DNA of 46,613 nucleotides from assembly GCF_007489275.1 (NCBI RefSeq), contig NZ_VLNR01000051.1, positions 1 through 46,613 of the forward strand. The letters are read 5' to 3'. Origin of the DNA: Aquimarina algiphila. GTDB lineage: Bacteria > Bacteroidota > Bacteroidia > Flavobacteriales > Flavobacteriaceae. Shown one piece after another: positions 16,457-25,149 of the stretch. Numbering within the stretch: the first letter of the stretch is position 1; every line of letters starts with the position of its first letter. The notes beneath the pieces are model-generated. The model worked only from the letters and a program-made list of their open reading frames with translations, was not told the DNA's origin and did not search any database. The position numbers and the translations under genes were made by a program.

Positions 16457-19264
16457 TTAAATCTCAAGGATGTAATTGACCAAACTCTCTTCATGTTGTA
16501 AATGAAGCTTTTTTCTAAGTCTATATCTCTTTATCTCTACACTTCTTACAGAAATATTTAATAATGGTGCTATTTCTTTAGAGGATAAATTAAGTCTTAA
16601 ATAGGTACAAAATCTTAAATCGTGCGGAGTTAAATCCTTATGTTTAGCTTTGAGTTTCTTTAAAAAATCTTTATCCACATTATTGAAAGCCTCTTCAAAA
16701 TGCTTCCAATCATCTTTATTATTTAAATTCCGATCTATAATCCTTTCTACATTTTTAAGCCCTCCATTTCCTGTTTCTGATTTCTGGAGTTCTTTTTTAA
16801 TCGTATTTAAGATTTCATTCTTTTTGATAATACTCATAGTAGATGAAGCAAGTTCGCGGTTCTTACTTTCTATATCCTGAATAAGTTTTTCGTTATTCAA
16901 CTTCATTATTTCTCCTTCACTCTCTAATTCTTTAAGCTCAAGTTGCTTTTTATTTTCTTCGACTAATTTCTGTTTCTGTTTGGTATAATAATGTTTGTAT
17001 GCCCTATGCATTAATAACAACATAATTATTAAAAGCAAAGAGTAAATTACAATCGCCGATGTTGAAAAATACCAGGGTCTATCAATAATGAACTTATACT
17101 CCGCTACATTTACAGTTAATTCATTACCTGTTTTAGCTCTAACCATGAAAGTATAACTGCCAAATGGTAAATTCTCAAAAATAACACTCGAATTAGTGGT
17201 CCAATTATTCCAATCTTCGTAAAATCCGTCTAACTTATATTGGAATTTGGAAATTAAATATTTGTCATACTCTGGAATAGCATAAGCAAAAGAAATTGTA
17301 TTTAGATTAGATTTAAAAACAGGTTGTTGTTCTAATAAGGATACATCACTAAATTCTTCTCCTTTGTATTTTACAGACACTTTATCTAATAAAATACGAT
17401 GTTCTTTAAAATTGATTTTAGACAAATCTAAAATCATATACCCATTGGTTGTTCCTAACAAATATTTATCATTGTTGATATGTGTTATATTTTCAAATCC
17501 ATACATTTCTTTTCGTAAAGATCTTGGAATTGGTATTTCGGTAATTCTTAAATCATCTGAAAACTGACTCTGAGAAATGTAACCAATATTATCTTGAGAA
17601 AAACTCCATAAACCCTGTGCATTATCTTTTATAAGTTTACCCGTATTGTCATTTTCACTACCTGAAATCTGGCTTACAATATTTTCTTTCTCAAATGTTT
17701 TTATATGTTTATCAAATGTAAAAACGCCTTGCTCATGTGCATATAGAATATCTCCTTTATATTTAATCACATTGGAATTTTTTCCTCTTTCTATTAAAGT
17801 ATCTTTATTAATATTTAATATTTTGGAGAATTGCTCATCCATTTTTACTCTAAAAAGGCCTTTATATTCATGATTTATCCAAACCTCTTTATCATGTATT
17901 TCTACAAATCTGGCTGAATAGTCAAAGCCCTTTATCTTATGCTTAAAACTCCAACTATTATTTTTCTTCTCTAATAAACTGAGACCATTATACATACCTT
18001 GTAATAACCAATCCTGATGCCCAGAGATTGTTTTAAAATTCCAGGCTCCTGCCATCGAAGAAATTAATGTAGACGTATTATTATTTATAAGATAAGTTCC
18101 TGAGTCATGACCACAAAAAAGAGCATTGTCATATACAAAAAGACACCAAACTTGTCCATTTGTACCTTCAACAAATTTAAATTGTTCATCTGCACCTAAT
18201 TTTTTATAGAACAATCCCTGATTGGTTCCCAAATAGAGAAAATCTTCAAAAACTACAGAGGTGTATACAGTACCAATCTCTCCTTTATCATCATTAAACC
18301 GACGTATTGGAGATTTTATATTTACGCAGTTAATGCCATTATCAAGTCCTAACCATATGTTTTCATCACTATCTTCAAACAATGATAAAACAGTGTTATT
18401 ACTTAACCCTTTAGTTTGATTTATCTGATGTATTACTTCTCCTGTTGAAGAGAGATAAATAATACCTTTAGATATTGTTCCTAAAACAAAACTTTTATCT
18501 TTTAAACGTGTACCGCTATATACTTTTGAATTTTTTAATACCTCATATGCTGGGATATTCCATTTAGATATACTACCATAAGAATATTTATAAAAACCAT
18601 TAGTACTCGTAAGCATTAGAATTCCGTCTGGAGTATCTGAAATATTAACTACTTTATCATTTCCAGAGATAGAAAAATCTGTTATAAGCTTCGGTTTTCC
18701 TTTCTCTATTTTAAAAATCCCTTGAGTCGTATCTTGATAATAAATTACTCCATTAACATTAAATAGATTAAGGATACCGACTTCTGATTCTATAATACTG
18801 ATCTCCTCATTATCAGAATTATATAAATAAATCCTATTGAGTGATTGAAACAATACCCAATTTTCTTGATTTACTATATTCCAAAATTGTTCATCTTCGA
18901 TCAAACGTTCTTTAATAGCATCGCTTAAGGAGGTATATTCTAATCCGCCAAAGTTATTTTTTTTCCAATACCCAAAATTCATATAAAAACCTGTATATAT
19001 GCGATCATTGATCACATTTACAGACCTCATAACAGTTTCATTAGGGGTTGGGTACAAAGTCCAGCTCGAACCATTAAACTCTAACAAACCATTGTTATTA
19101 CCTACATAAATGTATTTATTATCAGACTGAGAGACAGACCAATTCTGAGTTCCTCCACCATAAGTTTCTGGTAAATATTTTTCTATTGGCGGTAATTCTT
19201 GTGCAGATATTAGCGCTGAAAATAAAACTAAAAAGAATAAAAATATATTTTTCTGGTATTCCAA
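16457..19264 (-). CDS. Membrane-spanning beta-propeller sensor with LuxR-type HTH (one-component PUL regulator)
   Basis: A 935-aa protein, the probable regulator of the glucan locus. Signal peptide about 1-21; a periplasmic region with two-component-regulator (Reg_prop) propeller repeats (about 30-620, e.g. DENIWLGLDNGIN); a Y_Y_Y-type domain (about 640-725) with YKLDGFYEDWNNWT; one transmembrane helix (about 730-750); a coiled-coil, Lys/Glu-rich linker (about 755-860); and a C-terminal LuxR-type HTH (about 870-930, LTPHDLRFCTYLRLNLSSKE). There is no histidine kinase or receiver domain, so signal must pass straight from periplasm to DNA-binding domain. The start is TTG, one base after the symporter stop, so translation is probably coupled. 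It is a variant of the hybrid two-component regulators usual at such loci. Confidence 0.88.
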   Translation of the reverse strand: MEYQKNIFLFFLVLFSALISAQELPPIEKYLPETYGGGTQNWSVSQSDNKYIYVGNNNGLLEFNGSSWTLYPTPNETVMRSVNVINDRIYTGFYMNFGYWKKNNFGGLEYTSLSDAIKERLIEDEQFWNIVNQENWVLFQSLNRIYLYNSDNEEISIIESEVGILNLFNVNGVIYYQDTTQGIFKIEKGKPKLITDFSISGNDKVVNISDTPDGILMLTSTNGFYKYSYGSISKWNIPAYEVLKNSKVYSGTRLKDKSFVLGTISKGIIYLSSTGEVIHQINQTKGLSNNTVLSLFEDSDENIWLGLDNGINCVNIKSPIRRFNDDKGEIGTVYTSVVFEDFLYLGTNQGLFYKKLGADEQFKFVEGTNGQVWCLFVYDNALFCGHDSGTYLINNNTSTLISSMAGAWNFKTISGHQDWLLQGMYNGLSLLEKKNNSWSFKHKIKGFDYSARFVEIHDKEVWINHEYKGLFRVKMDEQFSKILNINKDTLIERGKNSNVIKYKGDILYAHEQGVFTFDKHIKTFEKENIVSQISGSENDNTGKLIKDNAQGLWSFSQDNIGYISQSQFSDDLRITEIPIPRSLRKEMYGFENITHINNDKYLLGTTNGYMILDLSKINFKEHRILLDKVSVKYKGEEFSDVSLLEQQPVFKSNLNTISFAYAIPEYDKYLISKFQYKLDGFYEDWNNWTTNSSVIFENLPFGSYTFMVRAKTGNELTVNVAEYKFIIDRPWYFSTSAIVIYSLLLIIMLLLMHRAYKHYYTKQKQKLVEENKKQLELKELESEGEIMKLNNEKLIQDIESKNRELASSTMSIIKKNEILNTIKKELQKSETGNGGLKNVERIIDRNLNNKDDWKHFEEAFNNVDKDFLKKLKAKHKDLTPHDLRFCTYLRLNLSSKEIAPLLNISVRSVEIKRYRLRKKLHLQHEESLVNYILEI

Positions 19265-19265
19265 G

Positions 19266-20843
19266 TTACCTAAAATAGATATAAGTAGATATTACGATTA
19301 AGCATACAATCACACCTACTATCTTAGTATATCTCCAGGGAGTAATATCTACCTCCTTAGTATACTCTTGTTTATATGCCTCTTCTCTCGGATACAATTT
19401 ACCAATTATTAACATTATAATTACATTTAGAATAAAAAGAATAGCCATTACATGAAGGAAGTGTGGAAAATCATCTTTCATTATTGTACTATTCAATATG
19501 ATAAAAGTTATATAGAGTAGTGCTCCTAATACTATAGCAACGTTAGCTGCTATTGCGGGAACTTTTTTAGTTAAATACCCTACAACAATTATGGAAAGAA
19601 TAGGAATACTATAACAACCATTTACTTGTTGTAAGTATTCGAAGATACTTCCTGCTTGAGCTAAAAAAGGTGCTACGAACATTGCTAAAACAGCTAGTAG
19701 AATTCCGAAGCTTTTTCCTGCTTTTACTATTTGTTTTTCATTAGCTTCTTTATTAAAATATTCTTTATAGATATCTATACCAAATAATGTTACAGAACTA
19801 TTTAATGCACTATTAAACGAACTTAATATAGCTCCAAACAATACTGCAGCAAAGAAACCTACAAGTGAAAGAGGAAGTACTTTGCTTACTAATTTTGGAT
19901 AAGCTTCATCTGCTGTAGCTAATTCTCCTTCAAAAAGATGAAAAGCAATAATCCCAGGTAACACAACAATAATTGGTCCTAATATCTTAATGAAAGAGCC
20001 CAATAATAAACCTTTTTGTCCCTCTTTAAGATTTTTAGCTCCTAATGCTCTCTGAATAATTGCTTGATTAGTTCCCCAATAAAATAATTGCACAAGCATC
20101 ATTCCTGTAAATATAGTAGCAAAAGGAACAGAAGCATCTTTATTACCTATAACTTTAAATTTATCTGGATTTGTTGTTATCAAAGTACTAATCCCATCAA
20201 ATACACTCCCTTCTCCTATCTCGATTAACCCAAAAACAGGAATCATAATACCCCCAACAAGTAGTCCAACCGCATTAATTGTATCAGAGACTGCAACTGC
20301 CTTTAATCCTCCAAAGATTGCATAAATCGCACCTATAATACCTATTCCAAATACACAAATCCAAATAGAAGCAGTTTTTGAAACTCCTAATATCGTTGGT
20401 ACATCAAACATAGTTGTTATCGCAAGTGATCCCGTATATAGCACTACTGGCAAAAATACCACAACATATCCTGTTAAAAATAACCCTGATGTTAGCGCCT
20501 TTGTTGTTGTGTTATATCGTTGCTCAAGAAATTGCGGAACAGTGGTAATTCCTCCTTTTAGATATTTTGGCAACAGGAATACCGCTGTTATTACCATTGC
20601 GATAGCCGCCAGGGTTTCCCACGCCATTACAAGAATACCTTCTGTAAATGCTTGCCCGTTAAGTCCTACTATTTGTTCTGTCGATAGATTGGTGAGTAAT
20701 AATGATCCAGCAATTACTGTTGCAGTAAGGCTACGCCCTCCCAGGAAATACCCATCTGATGATGTTTCATCGGTTTTTCTGGTAGCTATGTATGATACAA
20801 TTGCAACTAACAGTGTAAATCCTACAAACGAAATAATACCCAT
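19266..20843 (-). CDS. Sodium:solute symporter (SSS/SLC5 family), probable sugar importer
   Basis: A 525-aa inner-membrane protein with about 13-14 hydrophobic helices along its whole length. It carries family hallmarks: the early SSDGYFLGGRSL stretch (about 28-39), the FGGLKAVAVSDTIN motif in the middle, and FYWGTNQAIIQRALGAKNLKEGQKG-like residues of the SGLT type (around 255-280). Length is close to Vibrio vSGLT (543 aa). It likely brings glucose or another monosaccharide released by GH3 into the cytoplasm with Na+. It precedes the sensor/regulator gene with only one base between, so the two form one operon upstream of the susC operon. The exact substrate is not readable from sequence. Confidence 0.9.
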   Translation of the reverse strand: MGIISFVGFTLLVAIVSYIATRKTDETSSDGYFLGGRSLTATVIAGSLLLTNLSTEQIVGLNGQAFTEGILVMAWETLAAIAMVITAVFLLPKYLKGGITTVPQFLEQRYNTTTKALTSGLFLTGYVVVFLPVVLYTGSLAITTMFDVPTILGVSKTASIWICVFGIGIIGAIYAIFGGLKAVAVSDTINAVGLLVGGIMIPVFGLIEIGEGSVFDGISTLITTNPDKFKVIGNKDASVPFATIFTGMMLVQLFYWGTNQAIIQRALGAKNLKEGQKGLLLGSFIKILGPIIVVLPGIIAFHLFEGELATADEAYPKLVSKVLPLSLVGFFAAVLFGAILSSFNSALNSSVTLFGIDIYKEYFNKEANEKQIVKAGKSFGILLAVLAMFVAPFLAQAGSIFEYLQQVNGCYSIPILSIIVVGYLTKKVPAIAANVAIVLGALLYITFIILNSTIMKDDFPHFLHVMAILFILNVIIMLIIGKLYPREEAYKQEYTKEVDITPWRYTKIVGVIVCLIVISTYIYFR

Positions 20844-20856
20844 ATCAAAATTTTAG

Positions 20857-20870
20857 CGATTAGTTAATCG
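20857..20870. promoter_or_regulatory. Palindrome just upstream of the symporter gene
   Basis: CGATTAGTTAATCG has perfect 6-bp arms around GT and lies 13 bp before the symporter ATG. It shares a CGATT core with the inverted repeat upstream of susC. It may be an operator or a hairpin near the ribosome site. Confidence 0.35.
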
Positions 20871-21099
20871 ATAAAACTATTGGATATTACTTAAAAACTA
20901 TTATGAATTAAATCAAAAAACGACGTTGTATAGTTTTTGTATAGGTATTTCGTTTTATTGATCATCTCTATACGATCCTATTCCACATAAATCTAGAAAT
21001 AATCTAATCATAAAACACACTATCATTGGATTTTGTTTAAGCAACTATAATCTTTTGAATTAGAAAAACTAAACAAATTCTAATAGCAAACCTCTCTCC

Positions 21100-22266
21100 T
21101 TATTCTCTTTTATTTCTGTTTAGAAAAAATGTGATAATCATTGCAATGACGGCTGCCATTAACAATACTATAAAACTAAGCCGTAAGCTTTCTATTTTTG
21201 ATAAGAATCCCAAAATAGGAGGACTAAGCAAAAAACCTAAATAACCAAAACCTGCTACAAATGAAATCCCTTGTGCAGCTGATATTCCTTTTGCTTTTCC
21301 GGCAAGTCTGAATAACTCAGGAACAATTACAGAAAAGCCTAATCCTACAAAACCAAATCCACTAATCGTGACTACTAATTGAGAACTTAAAATAGCGAAA
21401 AAGCCAAAGATGCTAATCAAACAACCTCCTATAATTATAGTGAATGATCCAAAACGTTTACTTATTGCATCACCAAAGAATCTTCCCAATGTCATCATTG
21501 CTGAAAATGTTACAAAACCAAATCCAGAAATTTTCTCTGAGGTAACGGCCACTACATCTTGAAGATATAATTTGCTCCAATGTTCTATTGCTCCTTCACT
21601 ACCCATGATCAAAAAAGCAATAATAGTTAATCCAAAAAGCGGTCTTATGGATTTTAAAGAATATGATCGTTTTACTTCTTTATTTTCTTGCTTTCCTGCA
21701 ATACCAAAAAATGCTCTAGCAGTTAAAAGATTAGTCATAACAACAAAAATTACGGCAAATGACATATGTATAACGGGCACTTCAATATAAGTTATTATAA
21801 TACTGCCTATTCCCGCACCAATGACACCTCCTAAGCTAAAAAAACCATGTGACGCAGACATAAAATGCACCTCATCTTCTTGTTCTATACACGAAACCAA
21901 AGCATTCATTCCGACATCGGTAAGGCAAGCTGATAATCCTACAAAGAAAAGAGAAATACAAAGTAAAATATAATTAGGTACAATAACCGGGACTAAAAAT
22001 AACATAGAAAAAGTTATAATTGCGAATAGTGTTACTCTACCAACACCTATTTTTTTTATCAATATTGATGATAAAGGGATCATTGTCAAAGTCCCTAAAG
22101 CAAAACAAAACAAGGCAATACCTAATTGAGCATCATCAATATTAAGCTTATCTTTTATGCCAGGTATATAAAGCACCCACGTACCTACGATAATGTTTAA
22201 TGAGGCAAATACCCATGAGGGTCCAAAATATCTCAGTTTTGTAAGAATCAATTGTAGAGAATTCAT
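21100..22266 (-). CDS. MFS transporter, YbjJ-like
   Basis: A 388-aa major facilitator with 12 hydrophobic helices spread evenly through the protein and short charged loops (e.g. KKIGVGR about 70-76, and KQENKEVKRSYSLKS at mid-protein, the usual central loop). The segment CLTDVGMNALVSCIE and the SHGFFSLGG helix resemble the YbjJ/FucP-like branch. The substrate is unknown; sugars, sugar acids or export of a metabolite are all possible. It is divergent from the AraC-type regulator gene, with 134 bp between, and that regulator likely controls it. A TACTTTTG promoter element precedes it. It lies next to, but is probably separate from, the glucan locus. Confidence 0.85.
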   Translation of the reverse strand: MNSLQLILTKLRYFGPSWVFASLNIIVGTWVLYIPGIKDKLNIDDAQLGIALFCFALGTLTMIPLSSILIKKIGVGRVTLFAIITFSMLFLVPVIVPNYILLCISLFFVGLSACLTDVGMNALVSCIEQEDEVHFMSASHGFFSLGGVIGAGIGSIIITYIEVPVIHMSFAVIFVVMTNLLTARAFFGIAGKQENKEVKRSYSLKSIRPLFGLTIIAFLIMGSEGAIEHWSKLYLQDVVAVTSEKISGFGFVTFSAMMTLGRFFGDAISKRFGSFTIIIGGCLISIFGFFAILSSQLVVTISGFGFVGLGFSVIVPELFRLAGKAKGISAAQGISFVAGFGYLGFLLSPPILGFLSKIESLRLSFIVLLMAAVIAMIITFFLNRNKRE

Positions 22267-22292
22267 TTGTTTGAGTTAAATATTGACAAACT

Positions 22293-22300
22293 CAAAAGTA
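22293..22300 (-). promoter_or_regulatory. Putative -7 promoter element of the MFS gene
   Basis: On the minus strand TACTTTTG matches TAnnTTTG, 27 bp before the MFS ATG. The only TTTG upstream (22328-22331) is 27 bp away and inside the first direct repeat, longer than the usual spacing, which fits an activator-dependent promoter. Confidence 0.45.
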
Positions 22301-22323
22301 AACAACGTGCTCATTTTATTTTT

Positions 22324-22358
22324 AAAACAAAATATTCAAATTATAAAACAAAATATTC
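22324..22358. promoter_or_regulatory. Two 14-bp direct repeats with 21-bp spacing (AraC-type operator candidate)
   Basis: AAAACAAAATATTC occurs at 22324-22337 and again at 22345-22358. The 21-bp period is two helical turns, which matches the arrangement of direct half-sites bound by AraC-family dimers. The repeats lie between the divergent MFS and AraC genes, 24 bp from the MFS -7 element. Confidence 0.6.
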
Positions 22359-22388
22359 CTTATACTAAAATCAAAGAAAATATTATGT

Positions 22389-22396
22389 TAATTTTG
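22389..22396 (+). promoter_or_regulatory. Putative -7 promoter element of the AraC gene
   Basis: TAATTTTG matches TAnnTTTG and ends only 4 bp before the ATG at 22401, so a transcript from it would be nearly leaderless. No good -33 element is visible; it may be a chance match. Confidence 0.25.
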
Positions 22397-22400
22397 TTAC

Positions 22401-23249
22401 ATGAAAGTTTCTTATGAACAAATCTATCTTACCTCATCAAGCTCGGTTAAAATTGAAAGCTATACCCATAAATCGCAATGTGATAGTGTAAGCTGGCATT
22501 TACACCCAGAATATGAACTCGTGTTCATAAAAAGTGGAAAAGGAAGTATACAAATAGATTCTCATTTTGAAGAATATTCTGATGGACTACTAGTTTTTTT
22601 AGGCCCAAACATCCCTCATATGCCCTTTGGGAATAAACAATTTAAAAGTAATATGGAAGTAGTTATTCAATTTCCAAAAAGTTTTATTGATGAAAAACTA
22701 GCGCATTTTCCAGAATTTGATATGGTATTAAAATTGATAGAAAAATCTAACAACGGAATTTTATTTTCTCCAGAAACTCATAAAAAATTATCTCCTCTTT
22801 TTTTAAAATTCAATAAGCAAAACGCTACAGCACGACTACTTAATTTCATTACTATCCTACATCTACTTTCTATTTCTTCTGATCAACGAACAGTATTAAA
22901 AGAGAAGTTATCCCTTGATATCAATCAGCATACTTTTGAAAGAATTTCAAAAGTATATCAACATATAAATGATCATTATGCAGATGAAATACGCTCTGAT
23001 GCTTTAGCAAAAGAATTAGGGCTCACTCCCAATTCTTTCTGTAGAATGTTTAAAACTATTACGCAAAGAAATTTTATAGACTTCTTAAATGAGTTTAGAG
23101 TAAAAAAAGCTCAGGAATATTTTGAACATCATGACACATCCATATCTGCAGTAATGTACCAATGTGGTTTTAATGACCCATCATATTTTGCAAAACAATT
23201 CAAAAAATATTCGGGGATGACACCATCGCAGTATTATAATCAAATATAG
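22401..23249 (+). CDS. AraC family transcriptional regulator with N-terminal cupin domain
   Basis: A 282-aa cytoplasmic DNA-binding protein. The N-terminal cupin-like ligand domain (about 10-110) shows WHLHPEYELVFIKSGKG and the LGPNIPHMPF strand with His residues. The C-terminal double HTH (about 185-280) has the first helix-turn-helix around LAKELGLTPNSFCRMFK and the second ending in the family signature CGFNDPSYFAKQFKKYSGMTPSQYY. It probably senses a small molecule such as a sugar and acts on the divergent MFS gene, next to the 21-bp-spaced direct repeats. It converges with kynureninase with only 11 bp between stops and no terminator seen. Confidence 0.92.
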   Translation: MKVSYEQIYLTSSSSVKIESYTHKSQCDSVSWHLHPEYELVFIKSGKGSIQIDSHFEEYSDGLLVFLGPNIPHMPFGNKQFKSNMEVVIQFPKSFIDEKLAHFPEFDMVLKLIEKSNNGILFSPETHKKLSPLFLKFNKQNATARLLNFITILHLLSISSDQRTVLKEKLSLDINQHTFERISKVYQHINDHYADEIRSDALAKELGLTPNSFCRMFKTITQRNFIDFLNEFRVKKAQEYFEHHDTSISAVMYQCGFNDPSYFAKQFKKYSGMTPSQYYNQI

Positions 23250-23260
23250 AAACACTTAAA

Positions 23261-24556
23261 TTATGAATTCTTTTTATCCAGGATTCCTTGTTTTAATATT
23301 TGTCCGAATTCAAACATATCCTCATAAGAGCAATAGAAGGGTGCCGGTGCCAAACGAATTACATTAGGTTCTCGCCAATCTGTGATTACACCATTCTTCA
23401 TTAAATATTCAAATAATGCTTTCCCTTCACCATGAAGAAAAACAGAAAGTTGTGTTGCACGCTCTTTTTGGGCTGAAGGTGTTATAATTTCGAAAGTACT
23501 GTCAACTTCTTTATCTATTTCTTTTAAAATAAACTCCAGATAGGATACAATACGATTACGTTTTTCAATTAATGCATCCATACCTACCTCATCAAATAAT
23601 TCTAAAGAAGCTAAATATGGAGCTAAAGACAATACCGGAGCATTACTTAATTGCCATGCATCTGCATTTGGCATGGGTTCGAACTCTGGTTTCATAAGAA
23701 AACGAGTTTCTTTACTTGTCCCCCACCAACCTTCAAATCGAGGAATATCTTTCTTATTATGAAAACGTTCATGAACAAAGCATCCAGAAGCATTTCCCGG
23801 ACCACTATTCATATACTTATAACTACACCAAGCTGCAAAATCCACATTCCAGTCATGTAATTCTAACTTTATATTTCCTGCTGCATGAGCAAGATCCCAT
23901 CCAACAAAAGCTCCGATATCATGACCTGCTTTGGTAATGGTTTTCATATCAAACACCTGGCCTGTATAATAATTCACACCTCCAATCAAAATCAAAGCAC
24001 ATTCCTCTCCTACCGCTTCTATAGTTTTCAGAATATCTTCTGTTCTAAAGTTATGTTCTCCTGCTCTTTTTTTAATCTCTATAATAGCATCATCTGGATC
24101 ATACCCATGAAATCTCACCTGGCTATTCAGCATATATTGATCACTCGGAAAAGCTTTTTCTTCGCAAATGATTTTATACCGTTTCCCTTTAGGTTGATAA
24201 AAAGAAACCATTAATAAATGAAGATTAACAGTTAAGGTATTCATCACTGTAATTTCTGCCTCGTTTGCTCCTACAATTTTACTTAGCGGTTTTGCTAGAC
24301 GTTCGTGATAATCCCACCATGGTTTTTCAGCATAAAAATGTCCTTCTACTGCCAAATCTGCCCAATCTTTCATAATATCATCCACATACTTTTGGGTATT
24401 CTTAGGTTGGAGTCCAAGTGAATTACCAGTAAAGTATATCACTTGCTTGCCGTTAATTTTGGGAAAGAGAAACTGATCTCTATGTTCTCTTAACTTATCT
24501 TGTTGATCAAGTTGTAGAGCAAATTCTCGGGTATTTTCGAAATGCATAGTAGCCAT
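23261..24556 (-). CDS. kynU: Kynureninase
   Basis: A 431-aa cytosolic PLP enzyme that splits L-kynurenine into anthranilate and alanine (and 3-hydroxykynurenine into 3-hydroxyanthranilate), in tryptophan breakdown or NAD synthesis. Visible features: N-terminal YFTGNSLGLQP (about 41-51), PLP-site D221/H224 in GWDLAHAAGN, the PLP lysine K247 in SYKYMNSGPG, and WWGT (about 274-277). Length agrees with bacterial and human kynureninases (about 415-465 aa). The first Met at 24556 is used; Met4 (MHFENTR) is a possible alternative start. Kynurenine 3-monooxygenase and tryptophan dioxygenase are not in this window, so the rest of the pathway must be elsewhere. Confidence 0.96.
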   Translation of the reverse strand: MATMHFENTREFALQLDQQDKLREHRDQFLFPKINGKQVIYFTGNSLGLQPKNTQKYVDDIMKDWADLAVEGHFYAEKPWWDYHERLAKPLSKIVGANEAEITVMNTLTVNLHLLMVSFYQPKGKRYKIICEEKAFPSDQYMLNSQVRFHGYDPDDAIIEIKKRAGEHNFRTEDILKTIEAVGEECALILIGGVNYYTGQVFDMKTITKAGHDIGAFVGWDLAHAAGNIKLELHDWNVDFAAWCSYKYMNSGPGNASGCFVHERFHNKKDIPRFEGWWGTSKETRFLMKPEFEPMPNADAWQLSNAPVLSLAPYLASLELFDEVGMDALIEKRNRIVSYLEFILKEIDKEVDSTFEIITPSAQKERATQLSVFLHGEGKALFEYLMKNGVITDWREPNVIRLAPAPFYCSYEDMFEFGQILKQGILDKKNS

Positions 24557-24563
24557 TTTGAGT

Positions 24564-24571
24564 CAAAAATA
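24564..24571 (-). promoter_or_regulatory. Putative -7 promoter element of kynU
   Basis: On the minus strand TATTTTTG matches TAnnTTTG and lies 8 bp before the first kynU ATG. This would give a very short leader; using Met4 as start would lengthen it to a more usual size. Confidence 0.35.
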
Positions 24572-24806
24572 CATATTAGAATTAAGATTGCAGAACAGTA
24601 CAGTAACATAATATCAAATCTTGGATCGTAGGCCCTATATCAACAGACTTTTTTTTATTTATAAACTATTCAAACCAAAATGAGTCTCATAAGCTTCTCA
24701 CATCATTATCTACTGATTATCAAATGTCTAAAAAAATTGTATTTAGTAGGGTATAAACCTTGAATGTATAAAATAGGTATAGAAAATATACTTAAAACCT
24801 TTTTAC

Positions 24807-24970
24807 ATGAAAAAAGAACTTTTAGAAACTAGAAGGAGTAAAACAATTAATGAAAGGAACACAAAACCATCTCTTGACGTAGAATCCCTAAACCGGCATC
24901 AAGTTATGGCGATAGAGATGATATCGAGTGTTGTGGTGATGGCCCGGGTCAATGTGGTTCTGATTCTTAA
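24807..24970 (+). pseudogene. Frameshifted small Cys-rich peptide gene (RiPP/bacteriocin-type precursor remnant)
   Basis: The open frame from 24807 to 25025 gives a 72-aa product of odd composition, but switching frame twice gives a sensible precursor. MKKELLET (24807-24830) is followed, one base later, by EGVKQLMKGTQNHLLT (24832-24879), and then, again shifted by one, by RIPKPASSYGDRDD (24881-24922) and IECCGDGPGQCGSDS with a TAA at 24968-24970. The MKK...LEGVKxL-like leader and short Cys/Gly-rich core resemble flavobacterial natural-product precursors with bacteriocin-type leaders, which usually carry a GG cleavage site; none is left here. Two net one-base insertions within about 50 bp suggest real decay, though read errors are possible. 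No maturation enzyme or transporter is adjacent. Confidence 0.55.
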
Positions 24971-25125
24971 TATGTCAACAGGATATCAAGCAGAGACCAA
25001 TACGTGTGTTTCTAGACTTATATAGTTTTAACGAAGTAAGGGTATTTATGATAACACAAATCCTGCTTTTTCATAAAATATTTCAAAATTATAATACCTT
25101 ACCACTGCAAAATTCAAGAATACTA

Positions 25126-25133
25126 TAACTTTG
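25126..25133 (+). promoter_or_regulatory. Putative -7 promoter element of the O-methyltransferase gene
   Basis: TAACTTTG matches TAnnTTTG, 16 bp before the ATG at 25150, which gives a short leader of about 10 nt. A -33 TTG is not evident. Confidence 0.45.
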
Positions 25134-25149
25134 CAGTAAAATTCGAATT

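Noticed and set aside
20509..20856. A 115-aa plus-strand ORF opposite the symporter start
   Set aside because: It is antisense to a well-supported SSS transporter and has no recognisable domain.
24807..25025. A 72-aa plus-strand ORF taken at face value
   Set aside because: Its second half is low-complexity (Val/Met-rich) with no family look, whereas the other frames over the same DNA give a leader-like and Cys/Gly-rich peptide. It is recorded as a pseudogene instead.
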